Part shown: piece after piece, positions 50,314 to 58,131 of the stretch | How the letters are laid out: each line of letters opens with the position of its first letter | Position numbering within the stretch: the first letter of the stretch is position 1 | Source of the DNA: Bin87 sp965220095 | Lineage (GTDB): Bacteria; Chloroflexota; Dehalococcoidia; Lucifugimonadales; UBA3495 | Length of the DNA stretch: 64,000 bases | NCBI GenBank assembly: GCA_965220095.1 | Contig: OZ244805.1 | Location: 868,001-932,000, forward strand | Direction of reading: 5' to 3' | Notes under the pieces: model-generated | Seen by the model: the letters and a program-made list of their open reading frames with translations, nothing else | Told to the model about the DNA's origin: nothing | Databases searched by the model: none | Translations under genes and position numbers: made by a program

Positions 50314-51552
50314 ATGACCCCCGAAATCGGTCTGCCGCCCGAACTTGAGGCGTTGAAGAACACGGTTCGCCAGATTGTGCGCGACGAGTGCATTCCCCTG
50401 GAACCCGAGTACCTGGCGCGTCCGCCGCAGGAAGGCGAACCGGACAACGGGGCCCCTCGTGGCGTACTGGAAGCAGTGCCCGGTGTGCTGGGAACCCTGG
50501 AAGCAGACCAATGGGCACGGTTGAATAATGTCTCCAGGCAAACCGGGATTTACACCTCGTTTGTGCCGGAAGAATACGGCGGTGGCGGCATGGGTGCATT
50601 GGGCCACCTCGTGCTGGAGGAAGAGGTGCATCAAAGCATCGTCCATCTTCCCACGTCTCCGGTTCCGATGTTTATGATTGGGGCCTGCACCCCGGAACAG
50701 GAACAAAAATATCTTTACCCAGCCATCAACGGCGACCTTTATTACTCCTTTGGGCAAACCGAGCCACAGGCTGGCTCCGACCCGGGCGGGATGATGCAAA
50801 CCCGCGCCGTTCGCGACGGAGATGACTGGATACTGAACGGAACCAAGATGTTCATATCCGGCGCGGCCTCGGCAGATTTCCTGCTGGTGCAGGCCGTTAC
50901 CGATCCTGACAAGCGTCAGCGCGGCGGCATTACCATGTTCATTATTGACAACCCCACGCCGGGCGTCAGTTTTGAACCCATCCGCGTTTGGATTGTCCCC
51001 ACCAAAGCGCAGCAGCATTACATTCATCTGGATAACGTGCGTGTTCCGCAAACCCAGGTGCTGGGGGAAGTCGGGGGCGGGTTTACGCTGGGGCAGCAAT
51101 GGCTGGTACATCATGACCGGCTGCTGCGGGGTTCGATGGCGCTGGGCATCTTGACTCGGGCTTTGCAGATGGCGATTGACTGGGCGCAACAGCGCGTAAC
51201 CTACGGTCGCCCCATCGCCGACCGCCAGGCTATCCAGTGGATGCTCACCGACGTATACATAGACATCATCGCCCTGCGCGCGGTGGCCCGGGAAACGGCG
51301 GCACGGGCCGACGCCGGCGAAGATGTGCGCGTTGAAGCGTCAATGGTGAAGTACGCAGCCGGAGAATGGGGTTGGCGCAGCATCGACAAGATTATGCAGG
51401 TGTTTGGCGGGGTGGGTGAAACCCTCGATATGCCCATTCCCCATTGGTATCATATGCTTCGCCACGCCCGCATTGGCGGCGGCACATCTGAAATCCACAA
51501 ATTCGTTATGTCGCGCGCGCTGCTGGGCGGGCGGGTCAACTTCCAAGGATGA
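50314..51552 (+). CDS. acyl-CoA dehydrogenase
   Basis: 412 residues from ATG 50314 (GGAG upstream; earlier in-frame ATG at 50260 gives a poor N-terminus). The FAD/substrate blocks are 'SFGQTEPQAGSDPGGMMQTRA' (about 146-166), 'FISGAASADFLLVQAVT' and 'GWRSIDKIMQVFGGVGETLDMPI' near the C-terminus, where the catalytic base Glu would be expected. It oxidises an acyl-CoA to the 2-enoyl-CoA with FAD and electron transfer flavoprotein. The sequence 'FTLGQQWLVHHDRLLRGSMALG' identifies the medium/short-chain or glutaryl-like subfamilies. The SIMPL gene follows 4 bp later. Confidence 0.85.
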   Translation: MTPEIGLPPELEALKNTVRQIVRDECIPLEPEYLARPPQEGEPDNGAPRGVLEAVPGVLGTLEADQWARLNNVSRQTGIYTSFVPEEYGGGGMGALGHLVLEEEVHQSIVHLPTSPVPMFMIGACTPEQEQKYLYPAINGDLYYSFGQTEPQAGSDPGGMMQTRAVRDGDDWILNGTKMFISGAASADFLLVQAVTDPDKRQRGGITMFIIDNPTPGVSFEPIRVWIVPTKAQQHYIHLDNVRVPQTQVLGEVGGGFTLGQQWLVHHDRLLRGSMALGILTRALQMAIDWAQQRVTYGRPIADRQAIQWMLTDVYIDIIALRAVARETAARADAGEDVRVEASMVKYAAGEWGWRSIDKIMQVFGGVGETLDMPIPHWYHMLRHARIGGGTSEIHKFVMSRALLGGRVNFQG

Positions 51553-51556
51553 AATT

Positions 51557-52429
51557 ATGAAACGGCCTCGCATCGTAATCGGATTATTTGCTGCCGGCCT
51601 GGCGCTGGCTTTGTTGGGCGTTGTTGCCTGTGGGGTGCAACCGACGCCAGCAGCTGTTACATCAACGAACCTTGCGGCTAACCTGGGCAGCGTGGATACC
51701 GGCCCAATGGCTTCCAATCAAAGCCGGGTGTCCAGCTCGCCAAACGTTGTTGGCAACCCTGCTGCGGGGCAAGTCGCCAAGCCGGACTTTGACGTGATTG
51801 AGGTTTCCGGGGTTGGGTCTGCCGTCGGAGTTCCCGACATAGCCAGTTTGTCTTTGGGGGTTTCGGTTACGGCCGATTCGGTGTCGCAGGCCAGAACCGA
51901 GGCGGCTGGAACGGTTCAAAGCGTTATAGACGCGTTGACTGCGCAAGGGATTCCCGCAGAGGATATGGCCACGGTTCGTTTCACGATTCGTCCCGAATAT
52001 GATTATGTTCAGGGCGATCAGATATTCAAGGGTTACCAGGTATTGAATCGTATGCAGGTCATCGTGAGGGACATTGAAGAGGTTGGGCCGACAATCGACG
52101 CGAGCATCGCCGCCGGTGGTGACAGCATTGTGTTCAACGGGCTGGATTTTTCGTTTTCGGATACCAAGCCTCTGAAACTCAAAGCCCGCAAGGCCGCCGT
52201 GGACGATATGGCCGACAAGGCCACCCAGCTGGCCCGGTTCGCCGGTCGTGAGTTGGGCGACCTCAAGAAACTGTCGGAAACAGCGGGAGCCGGGACTCGT
52301 TTTGATAATCGACAGTTTGCATACGCTTTGGAAGCCCAGGCTGCGTCCGACACGCCTATTCTGGCCGGGCAGGACGAAATCAGAGTGTTCGTTTACGGGG
52401 TGTATGAACTGCTCCCGGCGGGTCAGTGA
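51557..52429 (+). CDS. SIMPL (DUF541) domain lipoprotein
   Basis: 290 residues. Signal 'MKRPRIVIGLFAAGLALALLGVVAC' with lipobox LLGVVA-C25, so a lipid-anchored extracytoplasmic protein. The SIMPL domain starts 'DFDVIEVSGVGSAVGVPDIASLSLGVS' (about 75-101) and includes 'RFTIRPEYDYVQGDQIFKGYQ' and 'AVDDMADKATQLARFAGRELG'. The family is widespread, forms beta-alpha domains in membranes, and has no proven enzyme activity. It is close behind the acyl-CoA dehydrogenase but need not be related to it. Confidence 0.82.
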   Translation: MKRPRIVIGLFAAGLALALLGVVACGVQPTPAAVTSTNLAANLGSVDTGPMASNQSRVSSSPNVVGNPAAGQVAKPDFDVIEVSGVGSAVGVPDIASLSLGVSVTADSVSQARTEAAGTVQSVIDALTAQGIPAEDMATVRFTIRPEYDYVQGDQIFKGYQVLNRMQVIVRDIEEVGPTIDASIAAGGDSIVFNGLDFSFSDTKPLKLKARKAAVDDMADKATQLARFAGRELGDLKKLSETAGAGTRFDNRQFAYALEAQAASDTPILAGQDEIRVFVYGVYELLPAGQ

Positions 52430-52435
52430 CGGTTG

Positions 52436-53008
52436 ATGGTTTTAAGCGACCGTTCCATTCGCAAGCAAATTGACCTGGGCCGCATCGTGGTTGACCCTAT
52501 CGACCTCGATGACATTCAGCCGGCCAGTATTGACCTGCACTTGTCCAACCGCTTTCTGGTTTTCTCCAACTCCCGCAAACCCTATATTGACGTGCGTGAA
52601 CCGCTGGATGACCTCACTGAGGCTGTCGAAATCGGCCACGACACGCCCTTCATGCTCCATCCCGGAGAATTCGTGCTGGCCAGTACGCTGGAGCACATTG
52701 AACTGCCCGACGATCTGGTGGCCCGTCTGGAGGGCAAAAGCAGCCTGGGGCGCATCGGCCTGCTCATTCACAGCACCGCCGGTTTTGTCGACCCAGGCTG
52801 GAGCGGCCGCCTGACCCTGGAACTCAGCAACGTAGCCCGCCTGCCCATCGCGCTTTATCACCGCATGAAAATCGGGCAGATTTCCTTCCTGCAACTGACC
52901 ACTCCGGCGGAACGACTCTATGGTTCTCCTGAGCTGGGCAGTAAATATCAAGGGCAGACCGGTCCCACCGCCAGCCGATTCCACCAGGATTTCGACCGGG
53001 GCCAGTAG
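52436..53008 (+). CDS. dcd: dCTP deaminase
   Basis: 190 residues from ATG 52436 (TTG at 52433 possible). 'SIDLHLSNRF' (about 31-40) and 'LEGKSSLGRIGLLIHSTAGFVDPGWSGRLTLELSN' (about 97-131) are the dCTP deaminase core; Glu in 'LTLELSN' activates the water and the 'STAGFVDPGWSG' loop binds phosphates. The C-terminal 'GSKYQGQTGPT' completes the trimer active site. It converts dCTP to dUTP, or in the bifunctional type to dUMP. The C-terminus resembles the monofunctional form. The ribD gene follows 5 bp after the stop. Confidence 0.88.
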   Translation: MVLSDRSIRKQIDLGRIVVDPIDLDDIQPASIDLHLSNRFLVFSNSRKPYIDVREPLDDLTEAVEIGHDTPFMLHPGEFVLASTLEHIELPDDLVARLEGKSSLGRIGLLIHSTAGFVDPGWSGRLTLELSNVARLPIALYHRMKIGQISFLQLTTPAERLYGSPELGSKYQGQTGPTASRFHQDFDRGQ

Positions 53009-53013
53009 CCGGA

Positions 53014-54141
53014 ATGCGGCCCATGTCGGCAGAATTTGCAGCCGATCCAATGGCGCGTGCCGTCGTGCTGGGCAACAGTGCCCTGGGTTCAACCAGTCCC
53101 AACCCGTCGGTGGGCGCCGTCATCGTCCGCGATGATCGCGTGATAGGCGAGGGGTACACGCTGCCGGCCGGGCAGAATCATGCCGAGATTAACGCGCTGT
53201 GGCAGGCTGGCAACGATGCACGCGACGCAACCCTTTATGTCACGCTCGAACCTTGTTGTCATTTTGGGCGCACTCCGCCCTGTACGGACGCCATCATTGC
53301 CGCCGGCATCAGTCATGTGGTTTTCGCCGTCACCGACCCTAACCCACGGGTCTCCGGTGGCGGCGCGGCGGCGTTGCGCGCTGCCGGACTCACCGTCGAA
53401 TGCCGTCCCTCTCCGGAAGCCGACCAATTGCACGAGGCTTTCGCCAAGCACATCGTAACCGGCTTGCCCTTTGTGGTTGCCAAATTCGCCATGAGTCTGG
53501 ACGGCAAGATTGCCACCCGAACCGGCGATTCAATGTGGATAACCGGCCCGATGGCACGCTCCCGTGTTCAGCAGATGCGCAAAGAGCTGGACGGAATCAT
53601 GGTCGGGATTGGCACGGCGTTGGCCGACAATCCCCAGCTCACCGCCAGGGACATGTCAGGTGATGCGTTGCCGGCGAACTTGCAGCCCGTTCGCATCGTC
53701 CTCGACAGCGGCGCTCGAATGCCGGCAACATCCCGTATGTTTCAGCAGCCGGGACGCACCATCATAGCGACCGCCGGGTCAGTGGAACCGGCGCGCCGGG
53801 CGGACCTGGAAGCTGCCGGGGCTCTCGTGGTCTCGCTGCCGGGAGCCGACGGTCGAGTGGATTTGGCCGGGCTGCTATCATATCTTGGCGAATCGGGCAT
53901 GGTCAGCCTGCTGGTGGAGGGTGGCGGCGGCGTGCTGGGCGCAATGCTGGACGCCAGGCTGGTCGACAAGGTCCACGCCTTCATCGGTCCAATGCTGATT
54001 GGCGGAGTCGACGCGCGCTCTCCGGTTGAGGGCGTAGGCGCTCAGATGATGTCGGACGTTCTGAGGCTGAAGGGCGCCAACCTGGAGCAGATCGGCCCGG
54101 ACTGGCTGATTACCGGGTATCCTGATTCAAACGGCGCTTGA
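53014..54141 (+). CDS. ribD: riboflavin biosynthesis bifunctional deaminase/reductase
   Basis: 375 residues. N-terminal deaminase: 'GNSALGSTSPNPSVGAVIV' (about 20-38), zinc ligands 'HAEINAL' (about 56-62) and 'PCCHFGRTPPC' (about 84-94). C-terminal reductase: 'KFAMSLDGKIATRTGDSMWITGP' (about 156-178) and 'LVEGGGGVLGAMLDARLVDK'. It carries out the second and third steps from GTP to the ribityl pyrimidine. It starts the rib cluster but no FMN riboswitch is visible before it, since dcd lies only 5 bp upstream. Confidence 0.9.
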   Translation: MRPMSAEFAADPMARAVVLGNSALGSTSPNPSVGAVIVRDDRVIGEGYTLPAGQNHAEINALWQAGNDARDATLYVTLEPCCHFGRTPPCTDAIIAAGISHVVFAVTDPNPRVSGGGAAALRAAGLTVECRPSPEADQLHEAFAKHIVTGLPFVVAKFAMSLDGKIATRTGDSMWITGPMARSRVQQMRKELDGIMVGIGTALADNPQLTARDMSGDALPANLQPVRIVLDSGARMPATSRMFQQPGRTIIATAGSVEPARRADLEAAGALVVSLPGADGRVDLAGLLSYLGESGMVSLLVEGGGGVLGAMLDARLVDKVHAFIGPMLIGGVDARSPVEGVGAQMMSDVLRLKGANLEQIGPDWLITGYPDSNGA

Positions 54142-54194
54142 TTGATTAATCAAAACACGGAGGAGTCGGCGGCGACACCGGCTTTGTTGGTTAG

Positions 54195-54779
54195 ATGTTC
54201 ACTGGAATCGTTGAAGAAGTTGGCCGCGTGGCCGAGCTGGATAACTACCGGTTCGTCATCCAGGCCAAAAAAGTGCTGGAGGATGTGAAGGTGGGCGACA
54301 GCATCTCGGTCAACGGCGCCTGCCTGACGGTGGTGGAGTTCGATGCCGGCAGTTTCGCCGTAGATCTGGCCCCGGAAACGCTGCGCAGAACCTCGCTGGG
54401 ACAGGTTGCCCGGGGAGGAGCCGTCAATCTGGAACGGGCGCTGCTGGCTTCGGATCGAATGGGCGGCCACATTGTTCAGGGCCACGTGGATGCGACCGGC
54501 GCCGTAACCGGACTCACGCCCGAAGCGGATTGCTACATCATCGAAATCGAAGCCCCCACGCAACTGATACCTTACATCGTGGAGAAAGGGTTTATCGCGG
54601 TTGACGGAATTAGCCTCACGGTGGTACAAAGAACGGAGCAACGGTTTACCATATCCGTGATTCCGTTTACCATGGAAAATACGAATCTGAGCCAACGAGC
54701 AGTCGGGGAATCTGTAAATTTGGAAGCGGATATTCTGGCAAAATACGTGGAAAGTCTGCTCGAAACCAGACGCAATTAA
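54195..54779 (+). CDS. ribE: riboflavin synthase, alpha chain
   Basis: 194 residues. The N-terminal MFTGIVEEVGRV and the duplicated lumazine-binding halves are clear: 'GDSISVNGACLTVVE' (about 34-48) in the first and 'VEKGFIAVDGISLTVVQRTEQRF' (about 131-153) in the second. It converts two 6,7-dimethyl-8-ribityllumazine molecules to riboflavin. Between ribD and ribB in the cluster; ribH, which makes the substrate, is absent from this window. Confidence 0.9.
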   Translation: MFTGIVEEVGRVAELDNYRFVIQAKKVLEDVKVGDSISVNGACLTVVEFDAGSFAVDLAPETLRRTSLGQVARGGAVNLERALLASDRMGGHIVQGHVDATGAVTGLTPEADCYIIEIEAPTQLIPYIVEKGFIAVDGISLTVVQRTEQRFTISVIPFTMENTNLSQRAVGESVNLEADILAKYVESLLETRRN

Positions 54780-54814
54780 CCCGACTCCAACACACTGACG
54801 AACGCAACCAATAG

Positions 54815-55450
54815 ATGCAACTGGCCAGCATTGAACAAGGTCTAACGGACCTCAAATCGGGAAAATTCCTCATTGTCGTGGACGATGAGGATCGTGAAAA
54901 CGAAGGCGACCTCGTGATGCCGGCGGAATGCGTCACTCCCGATGCCGTCAACTTTATGGTGACCCACGCCCGCGGCCAGGTTTGTATGCCCATGACGTCG
55001 GAACGTCTTGAAGAGCTGGACATACCGATGCTGCCCAGCGTCAACTCCGACTCTGCCATGCCAACTGCGTTCACCATGCCGGTGGACTATGTGGTGGACA
55101 CCACCACCGGGATCTCCGCGCAAGACCGCGCTGCCACCATCCGCGCGCTCATTGATCCAGCGGCGCGCCCACAAGACTTCATCCAGCCGGGGCACCTTTT
55201 CCCACTGCGCTATCACACCGGCGGCGTACTGGTGCGGCCCGGGCACACCGAGGCAATCATAGACCTGTGTCGGTTGGCGGGGATGTATCCGGCCGGGGTG
55301 GTGTGCGAAATTATGAACGATGACGGCACCATGGCGCGCTTGCCGGATTTGCTGGTGTTAGCGAAGAAACATTCGCTCAACATCCTGTCGATTGCGGACC
55401 TGATACTCTACCGTCGCCAACATGATCCTGAAGCCAAAGAAGATGGCTAA
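54815..55450 (+). CDS. ribB: 3,4-dihydroxy-2-butanone 4-phosphate synthase, stand-alone
   Basis: 211 residues, single-domain enzyme. 'VVDDEDRENEGDL' (about 22-34) holds the acidic Mg-binding residues; 'VTHARGQVCMPM' (about 48-59), 'TTTGISAQDRAATIRAL' and 'VLVRPGHTEAIIDLCRLAG' (about 138-156) complete the active site. It makes the four-carbon unit of riboflavin from ribulose 5-phosphate. A second copy of the same activity sits in the fused gene that follows 100 bp downstream, which is unusual to find side by side. Confidence 0.88.
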   Translation: MQLASIEQGLTDLKSGKFLIVVDDEDRENEGDLVMPAECVTPDAVNFMVTHARGQVCMPMTSERLEELDIPMLPSVNSDSAMPTAFTMPVDYVVDTTTGISAQDRAATIRALIDPAARPQDFIQPGHLFPLRYHTGGVLVRPGHTEAIIDLCRLAGMYPAGVVCEIMNDDGTMARLPDLLVLAKKHSLNILSIADLILYRRQHDPEAKEDG

Positions 55451-55551
55451 TCGGCCGGCCTTCCGGCGGCCCAAATTCAGTTGCCCGGTTTCCCTTGTTC
55501 CGATGCCACGCAATGGTGCTGACACTGCGGACACGTTCACACCCCGGAGGA

Positions 55552-56760
55552 ATGATGCCCCTGTGTAGCCTGGACGAGGCTCTGGAAGACCTGTCTTCCG
55601 GCAAATTCGTGATCGTGGTAGATGATGAGGGACGCGAGAACGAGGGAGACCTCTTCTATTTCGCCGATCGAATGACCCCAGAGGCAATCACGTTCATGGT
55701 TACCCATGCTCGCGGTTTGGTGTGTGTGGCGATGCAGGGCGACCGCCTTGAAGAACTCCAGATACCCAACCTGCGCAGCCGAAACTCCAACTCGTCCCAA
55801 CCCACCGCGTTTACCAGGTCGGTTGATTATAAACCGGGTACCACCACGGGGATTTCGGCTCATGACCGCAGCGCCACCATCCGCGCGCTGGTTGACCCCA
55901 AGTCCCAACCGACTGATTTCATCCAGCCCGGGCATATGTTCCCCCTACGGGCCCACCCGGGGGGAGTGCTCGGTAGGCAAGGTCACACCGAAGCCATCGT
56001 CGACATGGCCAGGTTGGCGGGAGCCTATCCGGCCGGTGTCGTGTGCGAGATTATGAACGAAGACGGCACGATGTCGCGGTTGCCGGATCTGGAAATATTC
56101 GCGGCGATACACGACATCAAAATCTTCAGCATCGCCCAACTCATTGCACACCGTTGCAACACCGAAACCCTGATCACGCGGGTCGCGGAGGCGAATCTGC
56201 CCACCAAATACGGGCCGGCGCGCATCATCGGCTACCGCAGCGCCATCGACACCGGGGAACACGCCGCCCTGGTAGTTGGCGAGTGGCAGCCTGGTGATGA
56301 GGTGCTGGTTCGCGTCCACAGTGAATGTCTGACCGGAGACGCCTTTGGCAGCCTGAAATGCGACTGCGGCGAGCAGCTCGACATGGCGATCCGGATGATT
56401 TTTGAGAATGGGTCCGGAGCGTTGGTGTACCTGCGACAAGAGGGGCGCGGCATCGGCCTGCACAACAAAATCAAAGCCTACGCGTTGCAGGATAACGGCC
56501 TGGATACCATCGAGGCGAACGTTGCGTTGGGTTTCCAGCCCGACGAGCGCAAGTACGACCTGGCGGTGCAGATTATGCGCGACCTCGAAATCTCAAGAGC
56601 CCGGCTGGTTACCAATAATCCGCACAAAATGGCCGGCATCAGCGGCCTGGGGATGCAAGTAACCGACCGCATCGGACTGACGGTCCCACCCAACGAATCC
56701 AACCAAAACTACCTGCGTACCAAGCGGGACAGCATGGGCCATCTTTTGTCCAGGCCGTAG
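55552..56760 (+). CDS. ribBA: bifunctional DHBP synthase / GTP cyclohydrolase II
   Basis: 402 residues from ATG 55552 (CCGGAGGA upstream; ATG 55555 also possible). The N-terminal DHBP-synthase half keeps 'VVDDEGRENEGDL', 'VTHARGLVCVAM' and 'RQGHTEAIVDMARL', with the same residues as RibB except 'GR' for 'VR'. The C-terminal GTP cyclohydrolase II half has zinc ligands in 'CLTGDAFGSLKCDCGEQL' (about 270-287) and 'RQEGRGIGL' (about 312-320). It supplies both branch precursors of riboflavin. Located last in the rib cluster; prfB is convergent. Confidence 0.9.
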   Translation: MMPLCSLDEALEDLSSGKFVIVVDDEGRENEGDLFYFADRMTPEAITFMVTHARGLVCVAMQGDRLEELQIPNLRSRNSNSSQPTAFTRSVDYKPGTTTGISAHDRSATIRALVDPKSQPTDFIQPGHMFPLRAHPGGVLGRQGHTEAIVDMARLAGAYPAGVVCEIMNEDGTMSRLPDLEIFAAIHDIKIFSIAQLIAHRCNTETLITRVAEANLPTKYGPARIIGYRSAIDTGEHAALVVGEWQPGDEVLVRVHSECLTGDAFGSLKCDCGEQLDMAIRMIFENGSGALVYLRQEGRGIGLHNKIKAYALQDNGLDTIEANVALGFQPDERKYDLAVQIMRDLEISRARLVTNNPHKMAGISGLGMQVTDRIGLTVPPNESNQNYLRTKRDSMGHLLSRP

Positions 56761-56810
56761 ACCAACCCTCCTGGCGTTGCAGACTCGCGCATACCTCGTC
56801 CAGGCCCGGA

Positions 56811-57918
56811 CTATTGGTCGTTGCCGAGCTTGCTGACCAGGTAAGCTTCGATGAACCCGTCGATTTCGCCGGCGAGCACGGCGTCCGCGTTGCCAACCTG
56901 GAAGTCAGTGCGGTGGTCTTTCACCGATTTATATGGATGCAGCACGTAGCTGCGAATCTGGTTGCCCCATTCGGCAGACACCCGCACGCCGCGCAGATTG
57001 GAAAGTTGCTGCGCTCGCTCCTGCTCTCGAAGCGCCAACAGCCTGGCACGCAGAATGCGCATGGCGTAATCCCGATTCTGGTGCTGCGACCGCTCGGTTT
57101 GGCACGTAACTACCAGCCCCGTGGGCAGGTGCGTGAGCCGCACTGCTGACGCGACTTTTTGCACGTTCTGTCCCCCGGGCCCGCTGGACCGGAAGAAATC
57201 CATCTTGAGGTCATCCGGTCGAATGTCCACTTCGCCCTTTTCTTCCGGGGCCGCCGGGAGAACCTCGACACGGGCGAACGACGTTTGCCGGCGCCGTGCC
57301 GGGTCAAAGGGCGACATTCGTACCAACCGATGGACGCCCACCTCGGCGTTGAGGTAGCCGAAGGCGTGTGGCCCACCGATTTCCAGCGTGCCCGTGCGTA
57401 GTCCGGCTTCGTCCCCGTAGGCTGTATCAAGCACCTGCACGGGTCGGTGGCGCGACGACGCCCAGCCGGCGTACATTCCCACCAGCATCTCAACCCAATC
57501 GTGCGAGTCGGTGCCGCCGGCGCCGGAATGAATGGTCAAAATTGCGGGTCGGTCATCGTATGGGCCGGACAGGGTGAGCTGCATTTCGGCCCTGGACAGT
57601 TCGGTGGCAACGTTCGCAGTCTCTGCCGTCAGTTCCTCGGTGAGGCTGTCATCGTCATTCTCGATGCCCAGGTCGGCCAATTCCCGCAGGTCGGTTACCT
57701 GGGATTGCAGGTTGCGCCACAACTCGACAGACTGCTGGAGTTGGCCCAGCTCTTGCATTTTGCGTTGGGCGTTGATCGGGTCGTCCCAAAAGTCAGATGC
57801 GGACGCCTCCCGGTTCAGTTCTTCGATTAATCTCTCTTTACCAGCAAGGTCAAAGCCGCTCCACGATTGAGTGGAGCTTGCTAAACATCTCTTCCAGTTG
57901 CTGGCGAATTTCTTCCAT
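56811..57918 (-). CDS. prfB: peptide chain release factor 2, with programmed +1 frameshift
   Basis: The gene starts at ATG 57918 with a 22-codon first frame 'MEEIRQQLEEMFSKLHSIVERL', reaches CTT-TGA at 57855-57850, and must shift +1 (CTTTGAC) to read Leu-Asp-Leu-Ala and the remaining 346 codons. GGAG lies three bases before the slippery CTT, the usual stimulator. The joined product is 368 residues. RF2 signatures are 'SPF' for codon recognition in 'RLVRMSPFDPARRR' and the GGQ loop 'SSGPGGQNVQK'. RF2 reads UAA and UGA stops. When it is scarce, ribosomes pause at this UGA and the shift makes more RF2. Confidence 0.92.
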
Positions 57919-58028
57919 ATGGGCTTCCTTGCTTCAACGTGTGGTGCTTAATCCGTGAAGTTCCCGGAAATTATACAACAGGACGATCTGAAGCCTGGAT
58001 GCAATCCGGCGCACAATGGTCAATCGGG

Positions 58029-58105
58029 TATAATCGTTGGCAATAATCCCCCCGGTGCGACTCGCCGGCATTACCGGCGTCGGTAGACGGCGCTCGTCGG
58101 CGCCG
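58029..58105 (+). promoter_or_regulatory. thrS promoter (-10) and two-hairpin leader
   Basis: TATAAT at 58029-58034 follows an extended-like GGG; a -35 is weak. Downstream, CGCCGG-CATTA-CCGGCG (58063-58079) and CGGCGC-TCGTCG-GCGCCG (58088-58105) form two perfect 6-bp hairpins, 27 bp before the thrS start. The second loop contains CGT, one of the threonine anticodons. Control of thrS by its product binding an anticodon-like loop is known in E. coli; here it is only a suggestion. Confidence 0.4.
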
Positions 58106-58131
58106 AAACACACAACAGGCAGGTAGCGCAG

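Noticed and set aside
53009..53013. FMN riboswitch before ribD
   Set aside because: Only five bases separate dcd and ribD, and no RFN-like sequence is seen in or near the region.
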